NCBI GenBank assembly: GCA_019009955.1
Contig: CM032232.1
Span: forward strand, 137,697,501-137,761,500
Origin: Riptortus pedestris
Lineage: Eukaryota; Arthropoda; Insecta; Hemiptera; Alydidae
Direction of reading: 5' to 3'
Length of the DNA stretch: 64,000 nucleotides
The position numbers and the translations under genes are program-made. Shown in pieces: positions 57,228 through 64,000 of this stretch. Each line of letters opens with the position of its first letter. The first letter of the stretch is position 1. The notes beneath the pieces were generated by a model, which saw only the letters and a list, made by a program, of their open reading frames with translations, was not told where the DNA came from and searched no databases.

Positions 57228-57628
57228 CAGTCACGCAGGGGCTCCGTCAACTAAGCATATTTCCCACGTTGGTGGGTTATCAATTAAACAATATCAGAAC
57301 GTAAAATCTTACATGATGACGTCAAAGCACAGCGTATTTTCCCTGAGTAAAAGTTCAACTAAAACCATATTTGGTATTCGAGCTTGGAATAGTTCATGAC
57401 ATAGCTATTTATTATTAATATGACATAAGTAAGAGTGGGGGTTTACTGAAGGCAGTGAACTAAAAAATGAAAATATATCTGTTAATATTCACTATAGAGA
57501 ATAATTTTATATAACAACATTTATAGAACATATAATTTTCAATAATATTTTTTCTGTGAAATTTCGGTGAAAACGGAGAATTTTCGGAATCCTCCTCCCG
57601 CTTGTCCGATTTCATTCTATCTTGATCT
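57228..57628 (+). repeat. Old Rep-A copy, degraded
   Basis: Tip 'gtcacgcaggggctccgtca', 'catgatgacgtcaaagcaca', 'tgacataagtaagagtgggg' and 'attcactatagagaataatt' words, up to the T-run where the next copy sits. Confidence 0.65.
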
Positions 57629-57633
57629 TTATT

Positions 57634-58335
57634 AGCAGATTTCCCTTAAGGGAAATCAGCTATTGAGGTTGTACTCATGACGGAATTTTCGACATTTTTC
57701 TTCAAATGTCCATCGATCCTACCTAGTAGATGACGAAAATGAGGTCCGTTCAAAACTGTATATATATATATCTATCTATATATTTGTCTGTTACCGCTCT
57801 AGTGGTCGCAATTTTTGTTTGATCCTTACCAAACTTCATATTTAAGCGTTTTATGTAAAAAGAAAGATCAAGTTCGTTAACGGCTGAAATCGGGCCAGTG
57901 GGAGGGGGGGTTTAGAGGGGGGATTTTCGAAAATTCGAAATATCTCCGTTACTATGCGTCGGATCAAAAAATTGAATAGAACCAATCTTATTGCAAATTA
58001 AATTTACTATAAATATTTTTCTATACATTAATTCTCTATCTTGAATATTAACCGAGATATTTGCATTTGTATTCTGCGTGTGGTTACCAGTAGGCTATGT
58101 TCGGAGTTTCCGCCGAGAGCTCTGGCGGCCGTTTCCATAACTATCGTCCCTCGTGAATAGGTTTAGAGGTTAGGTTAACTGTTTTGGGGCTAGAAACTAC
58201 TGGGTTATTACGCCCTAAATAATGTTTTTTAGGTTTAGATGTTTCTTACTACTACAGTTGTTATTAGGCAGATTTCTCTATTGTAAAACTTCACGTGGGA
58301 AATCTGCTAGTTTACGCAGCCCCTGCGTGACGGAC
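57634..58335 (-). repeat. Rep-A copy, minus, short form with 80-bp extra segment (702 bp)
   Basis: Perfect palindrome, (TA)n with 'ctatcta' interruption at about 57760-57786, GACGGAC at the right. It carries an extra block 'ttaggttaactgttttgggg' / 'ctactgggttattacgccct' found elsewhere only in the copy at 61408. Confidence 0.9.
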
Positions 58336-58339
58336 TTTT

Positions 58340-58518
58340 TTTACATAATGTGAGTTAATGAAGATTGAAAACTAAATGAAGTGCAAATATCCAGGCTCAT
58401 ATTAATGATAGAGAAAATACGTATATAACACAACATTTATAGGTAATTACATTTACAATAAGATTGATTGTATACAGTTTTTCGATACGACATATAATAA
58501 CAGAGAACTTTCGTACAG
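58340..58518 (+). repeat. Old Rep-A core fragment
   Basis: 'gtgcaaatatccaggctcat', 'cataataacagag'-type words, ending at the foldback unit. Confidence 0.6.
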
Positions 58519-58756
58519 TACTGTTGTCATACCTGTCGGTGGAGACCGTCGTCACTGACTGCTGGTTGAGTACAGCTGGCTAGCGCTTTCGATGCAATGG
58601 CACCATCTTCATGCATGTCGAAAAGTTGTTCTCAAAAAAGAAGGGCAACTTTTTGACGGGCTTGAAGATGGTGCCATCGTATCTACAGCACAATGCCAGC
58701 TGTACTCGACCATCAGTCAGTGACGACGGTCTCCACCGACAGCTATGACAACAGTA
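58519..58756. mobile_element. Foldback element, ~115-bp arms
   Basis: Left arm TACTGTTGTCATACCTGTCG... pairs with right arm ...CGACAGCTATGACAACAGTA over almost its full length, with a loop around 'ctcaaaaaag' near 58635. The arms hold 'caccgtcgtcactgac'-type and 'atggtgccat' words. A half copy is at 2440-2580. This is compatible with a MITE or foldback element; the transposon class is unknown. Confidence 0.8.
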
Positions 58757-58909
58757 TCATCTATAGTGGCGGTTCTAACCCTTTTCTTACTGTAAGTACC
58801 AGGGTTCTTTAAAATTTAAATTTCCCTCCTAAATTCGCCACCCCAGTTTAATTTTAGCCGTTGTCGAACTTGACCTTTAGTTTGGCGTAAACACTCGTAC
58901 TAAATTACA

Positions 58910-59608
58910 GGGGTTTAGTGGGGAGGATTTTCAAAAAATCGTATCTCCGTTAATATACATCGGATCAAAAAATTGTATAGAATCAATCTTATTGCAAATT
59001 AAATATACTATAAATACTTGTATGTACATTTATTCTCTTTCTCGAATATTAATCCAGGTATTTGCATTTTTCAGTTTTCAGCCTTCAGCAAACCCTCACT
59101 TCTACTCATGTTACATAAACAATACTCTGTTATCTCTTAAAGCAAATTATTCAGAGATTAAATACAATATATTGTTTTCAAGAAACCTACTTTATACGAG
59201 ATACACGCAAATATGTTCTGGTGACCCACTCCCTTCTGAAGTTCTTGGACTACTTATATTTGGCTTATTGAAATAAAAAAATTTCTGATTCCTTACAAAA
59301 ATACAGTGCTAGATATAGTAAATAGTTTTCAGTAAAATTAACATGTTATATTCTGATATATTTCAGTAATTGTTTTTATTTCAGGTTAGAATATTTTTAT
59401 CTGCCTGCTCTGCCAGACAGAGGTTAACCTTGTTTGTTTACAATTCAGGCGTTTTTTAGGTTATTAAAATTGACTGAATGATTTCTCATTACCCTTTGCA
59501 TTTAATCACTTAATATTCTCTGTGTTGTTAAGTGTTGCCGAAATGTAGATTTATCTATTGCAGAACGTGGGAAATCTTCTTAGTTGAAGCAACCTCTGCG
59601 TGACGGAC
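58910..59608 (-). repeat. Rep-A copy, minus, long form lacking the 3' end (~699 bp)
   Basis: Starts in 'gggtttagtggggaggattt', runs through 'ctactcatgttacataaac', 'tacaaaaatacagtgctaga' and 'cgtgacggac'. The palindrome and (TA)n are absent. Confidence 0.82.
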
Positions 59609-59611
59609 TTT

Positions 59612-59728
59612 TTGCTATCTCCTACGATAGATCGATAGATATTTGAGGAAATGTTTTGATAATGGAGTCTTGAGTACAACATCAATAGCTGATTTCCTTT
59701 AAAAAATCTCCCTTAAAAAAGCTAATGG
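59612..59728 (+). repeat. Rep-A 3'-end fragment
   Basis: 'gatagatcgatagatatttg', 'tcttgagtacaacatcaata' and a broken palindrome, 'gatttcctttaaaaaatc'. Confidence 0.65.
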
Positions 59729-60318
59729 TGTTTCATTGGTTTTCACAATGTTGGTAAGGGGAAGTGGGGTGTTTTAAATGCATTTCAGGCTACAAAAAAT
59801 TAAATTTTCATGTCTTATTTCAATCCCATTACACGCCCCTTATAAATGCTAGGGAAATTACAACTTGAACTATCAAAATTTAGAGATCCCCCAACCCTGA
59901 CGGACTCATTGTTGTAAGGAGAAGAAATCGGAAAACCCAGCAGCTCTTTTGAGCCCGGTATCCTTGCCTCTAAAGAACCCCGATGAACTCTCTCTCTCTC
60001 TCTCTAACAACGGCTATTCAGAGAGAACTAGAATATTGGACAATTCCTTCAAGATTGGGGAAAAGTTTCCCGACGAGACTTGGAATAGGCCACTAAAAAA
60101 CATTAGATCCTCTTAAAAGGGTACTTGCGGATTACTCGAGGGGAATTGCAGTTCCTACTTAAATGAATGCGGAAAGCCACTGGGATAAAATTAAGCCAAC
60201 CACACAGCACTTAATGAAAGTAAAGTCTTATGATAATGATAAACTTAGATTTTTCTATTACTAGATTTAGTCAGCTTTGCAGCACAGGTTTAAAGTGCTC
60301 TAAAATATTTAACAATCT
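59729..60318. other. Unassigned; short (CT)n at 59987-60006
   Basis: Nothing recognised except the CT run. Confidence 0.4.
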
Positions 60319-60321
60319 TTT

Positions 60322-60453
60322 TAGCAGAATTCTCATAGTGGAAATCAGCTATTGAGGTCGTACACATGGATCGATTTTAGAAAAAAATTCACAAATGTTT
60401 ATCTATCCTACCTTGCAGTTGACGAAAATTAGGTCCATTCAAAAAAAAAAATA

Positions 60454-60512
<59 letters not shown>
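60322..60512 (-). repeat. Rep-A copy, minus, 3' end to the (TA)n only
   Basis: 'agcagaattctcatagtgga' (decayed palindrome), 'tattgaggtcgtacacatgg', 'ggtccattcaaaa', A-run, and (TA)n at 60463-60511, where the copy stops. Truncation inside the tract suggests slippage or recombination there. Confidence 0.8.
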
Positions 60513-60513
<1 letters not shown>

Positions 60514-61405
60514 TTAGAGGCTGAATATTGAGGGTATTTTTATAGGAAGGCTTCAATGTGTACATTATACTACCCGTCTGGGCGTATTATTTTTCCACAA
60601 GCCAGGTAAATGTAGGGGACTTAAAGAATAGAAATTTTATTTTCAAAGAGCAAATGAAAATGAGTTCCCAATCAATCCCTTTCTACATTTTGACATTCCG
60701 TGAATACGTTTCAAATCATAATCATGGATAGCATTTATTATAATTAAAAAGTGCCTATAGTGCACATATTTTCTGTCAAACCCACTCGGAGCACACATAG
60801 TTTAGAAATAGTCAGTTGTAAGTAGAAAGAAATTCCAATAGTGCCAACATTTAATAGGAAATAAGATAACACCATTAACAATGTTAGCCTCCGTACAACT
60901 TCCCCTTCCGCTTGAGGGTTTTCAACATTGCTTTTTGATAAATTAATTATTCAAAACATTAAACAATTCGAATTTTCTAATAATTAATTTAACCTGGTGG
61001 GAATAAATAATAGTGGTAACCTAAAAATAATTTAAATTCAAAATGCGAGGTGAGCCCTCCATGAAACCTAAATAATATGTTAAACAACCACATCTATTTT
61101 AAACGCATATTGTGTTTTGTTATAATGACATTATCAAGTAACGTTTAATAGTTATAGATGTAGACGTGATTTTTGTCGGGGCGATCAACTGCATGGTTGT
61201 TACGCCCTTCCATAGTTTATAATTTACTGTTTATTTAATAGTTATATCTAGTATACAGTTGTTTCCATAACGTCAACATATTGGAGGGAATAAGCTACTA
61301 TACACCAGAAATAAAGAGTTTGAATCCGCACATCTTCTGCTATCACTCCTGGTAAATTCAGCGTGACTTTGTTTAAAAAATACTTAATATAGATTGAATA
61401 ATAAA
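60513..61405. other. Unassigned AT-rich stretch
   Basis: No frame of note, no repeat words. Confidence 0.4.
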
Positions 61406-61407
61406 AA

Positions 61408-61939
61408 GTCCGTCACGCAGGCGCTTCGTAAACTAAGCAGATTTCCCACGTGAAGTTTTACAATAGAGAAATCTGCCTAATAAAAACTGTAGTAGTAAGA
61501 AACCTCTAAACCTAATACATTATTTAGGGCGTAATAACCCAGTAGTTTCTAGCCCCAAAAAACAGTTAACCTAACCTCTAAACCTATTCACGAGGGACGA
61601 ATAGTTATCGAAACGGCCGCCAGAGCTCTCGGCGGAAAGTCCGAACATCCTACTGGTGACCACACACGCAGAATACAAATGCAAATATCTCGGTTAATAT
61701 TCAAGATAGAGAATAAATGTATATAACAATATTTATAGAAAATTTAATTTGCAATAAGATTAATTCTGTACACTTTTTCGGTCTGACGTATAGTAACGGA
61801 GATATTTCGAATTTTCGAGAATCCTCCCCTTTAGCCGGGGAGGCCGTTAACGAACTTGATCTTTCTTGTTACATAAAACGACTAAATATCGAGTTTGGTA
61901 ACGATCAAACAAAAATTGCGACCGCTAGAGCGGTAACAG

Positions 61940-61997
<58 letters not shown>

Positions 61998-62119
61998 TTT
62001 TGAACGGACATCATTTTCGTCATCTCCTGGGTAGGATCGATGGACATTTGAAGAAAAAATTCGAAAATTCCGTCATGAGTACAACCTCAATAGCTGATTT
62101 CCCTTACGGGAAATCTGCT
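61408..62119 (+). repeat. Rep-A copy, short form with 80-bp extra segment (712 bp), complete
   Basis: GTCCGTCACGCAGG to a palindrome with one change ('gatttcccttacgggaaatc') and TGCT. (TA)n at 61945-61994. It shares the extra 'gtagtttctagccccaaaa' / 'acagttaacctaacctcta' block with the inverted copy at 57634. Confidence 0.92.
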
Positions 62120-62334
62120 AAACCCTATTATAGTTTACATAAATAACATTATTTACTAGTGAAAATAAATATTAAAGGAGGTGGAGTGGGGTGCTGAGGT
62201 GTATAATCTCACTAATCTGAATTATACATAGAACTACCATATAAGTCTAAAAATAACATGATTACGCCTATATCAAATAAACATTAAATAGTACTAATAA
62301 AATTTGTTACTATATAACAATAACAAAATAAACG

Positions 62335-62580
62335 ACTTTTGCCATGTGCATATTTGCCGAAAAACCAATAGTAAACGAAATATCGCTATTTCGCCAGAAT
62401 TAACCTCTTTATAAACCGCACTCCTGTTCGTCTCAGAGAATATTATTATAGCCTAAAGTCTAAGTAGGGTTAGTATTAAGTAATATACCTACCAATATAG
62501 TAGATTAGATTATAGAATTCGGTTCAGCCGAGTATGCGTGAAAAGGCAAGAAACAAACAAACAAAACAAAAACGAACGAA
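62335..62580 (-). mobile_element. Helitron-like element, one module (5' end)
   Basis: Minus-strand counterpart of the start of 35075-36031: 'gaaacaaacaaacaaaac' corresponds to its GTTTG start, and 'aattcggttcagccgag' to its 'ctgaaccgaa'. Only one module and no 3' hairpin. Confidence 0.55.
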
Positions 62581-62686
62581 CAGACACAAAAGAAACAAAT
62601 TGCCGATATTGTGTCTATGACATGTGAAACAAAAAAGAATCGTGAAATTTTGAAGAAAAAAAAATCAATGTACAGAAAGACGTTAC

Positions 62687-62799
<113 letters not shown>

Positions 62800-62954
62800 T
62801 ACAGATGCCCAAAGTTTATCAGCGCTAGTCTAGGGTCTGAATGAATCAGTGATAGAAAGAAACTTAGACCATTAAAAAAAAAAAAAAAATTACTTATGTT
62901 CCTTCATAAACTAAAGGATATATGGTATTGGTAGACTCGCATCCTGAGTTTAAA

Positions 62955-63200
62955 TGAAGTCCTTCATGCAGAGGCTGTGTAAACTGAACAGAGTGCGGCT
63001 ACGACACATCATCTCGTCTCGTCATATAACCTCTGTTTCTTGGAAATTTCCTGAAGGTCTGAAAACTAGGAGTTATGAATATCTAGTTAATATTTGTAAA
63101 GAAAAGCAATGTTAGATCATCAATAATATAACCTTATTTGTATAAAATATTTCGATCCGACTCTTAATTTACGAATGAGATATTTTTAACTTCGGAATAC
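62955..63200 (+). repeat. Old Rep-A fragments
   Basis: A tip 'agtccttcatgcagaggctg' / 'tgtaaactgaacag', then 'atttcgatccgactcttaat' core words after a gap. Confidence 0.55.
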
Positions 63201-63572
63201 ATTCATTGCCTCGCAGACTTGTTTTAAAGATATTTTTTTTGGCTACAACTTTTATGTCGCAAATCAATAAAATGTGGCTTAGCAGAAATAAAGATTTCTG
63301 CATTTTACGCCTAAAGGATGCGTCAAATCGAAAAATTCACCGATATAAACTAGTTTTAGAATTGGATTTTCTACAGGAATCCGTCATAAGAAGTAGGACA
63401 TTTCATTGGAATTTCCAAAGTTATGGTCGCAGGAGAAGTACTGGAGAAGGTTACGAGGTTGAATGTGGACTGAAAAGATTCTTGAGGGGTCACAATTAGT
63501 GCACACCAAGTCTCAGCCGTTTATTAATGCAATTGGAGATTTTAAGGGGGTGGCATGGTAACTTGGGACACC
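63201..63572. other. Unassigned; possible transposon end at 63545-63572
   Basis: The 97-codon frame 63206-63499 is Lys/Arg-rich without a known motif. The segment ends in 'aacttgggacaccctgta' next to a (TA)n tract. The ACAGGGTGTCCC form is a common arthropod Tc1/mariner-like terminus, but no partner end was found. Confidence 0.3.

Positions 63573-63617
<45 letters not shown>
63573..63617. repeat. (TA)n microsatellite
   Basis: About 44 bp of uninterrupted TA after 'caccctg'. TA is also the Tc1/mariner target, so the tract may have been the insertion site. Confidence 0.9.
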
Positions 63618-63620
<3 letters not shown>

Positions 63621-63763
63621 AAACAAATCGGCCCAACTGGGTAATGTTAAAAAAAATATCACTTTTTTTTTTTTTAATATTTCTTTTTAAAACTAGAAAT
63701 TTGTTGTTAAATTTTGATGGGTCATGTGGAAAGGAGTGCAGCTTTGCATCGTGCCTTTATTTA

Positions 63764-64000
63764 TATAAATGATAATTTATAATTCTCGCCGAATGCCTAA
63801 TAATGGTTGTAGACAAATTCTGGAGGTAGTTCGTGGATAATCCCAGTTCTTTTAGAGTTTCGGCTGTCCTTTGGAATATTGCACCGATCAGCAAGCCTTT
63901 TACAGTCCATTTTTCAACTGAGTATTTTTCCTTGAAGTACCCTCAGCAAGGTTCGTAAATCTTCCTCTTTTCCTTGTCTACTTCTGTTGACTGGTTGATA
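63764..64000 (-). pseudogene. LINE C-terminal fragment, runs off the window
   Basis: The minus-strand frame from 64000 gives STEVDKEKRKIYEPC, a stop, GYFKEKYSVEKWTVKGLLIG, ETLKELGLSTNYLQNLSTT and IIRHSARIINYH then a stop. The order Y.P...(Y)S.EKW.V.GLLIGA...L...I is that of a conserved region C-terminal to the reverse transcriptase in some LINEs. The expected RG after GA is IF here. One internal stop shows it is dead. The clade is not assigned. Confidence 0.55.

Overview
The window reads as a repeat-dominated, AT-rich stretch of an animal genome, most probably an arthropod (insect-like). The reasons are piggyBac, hAT and TTAA-type DNA transposons, several classes of non-LTR retrotransposon remnant, a tRNA-derived SINE, and long (TA)n, (GT)n and (CT)n microsatellites. 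There is no prokaryotic gene organisation. Only one piece looks like host coding sequence: a 99-nt EGF-like exon at 26193-26291 (+), bounded by good splice sites and with phase-1 introns on both sides. The rest is best read as intron or intergenic DNA filled by mobile elements. No standalone rRNA, tRNA gene or CRISPR array was seen.

Most of the window is built from one interspersed family, here called Rep-A (a working name). A copy starts near AGTCCGTCACGCAGGGGCTG. It carries AGCAGATTTCCC about 35 nt inside, a conserved AT-rich body and an internal (TA)n tract. It ends in the palindrome GATTTCCCTTAAGGGAAATC followed by TGCT and an A-run. I mark about 25 substantial copies (0.5-0.95 kb) in both orientations, plus many fragments and older, more diverged layers. 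Nearly every (TA)n tract here sits at the same internal position of a Rep-A copy. Newer copies are nested in older ones at A/T-runs. The architecture recalls the Helentron-associated non-autonomous elements (HINE/INE-1 type), but no transposase is present to prove it.

Elements with defined ends, in order: a 931-bp piggyBac relic keeping only the C-terminal cysteine-rich domain (5715-6645); a 2.3-kb hAT element with 8-bp target duplication (8816-11110); a tRNA-SINE with 13-bp target duplication (19674-19927); a 1.57-kb internally deleted piggyBac (21598-23171); two LINE remnants meeting 3' end to 3' end (24080-25720); a 2.1-kb 17-bp-unit minisatellite (27285-29395); a solo LTR (31518-32102); Helitron-like elements with ~290-bp tandem modules (20185-21470, 35075-36031, 62335-62580); a GC-rich TTAA MITE (38533-38925); an R1-like LINE 3' end (47915-48600); a 1.3-kb Maverick/Polinton-like derivative with 6-bp target duplication (49866-51172); an unfamiliar DNA transposon with 359-bp inverted repeats sitting in a LINE (52254-54772); and a second LTR expanded by a 28-bp minisatellite (54855-55952).

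The best candidate for something little described is the 52254-54772 transposon. Its terminal repeats are nearly identical, but its transposase-like gene has a frameshift, two stops and a probable acidic-to-Asn change. The Rep-A family and the mini-Maverick-like element come next. All family assignments were made by eye from motifs and ends; no database search was run.
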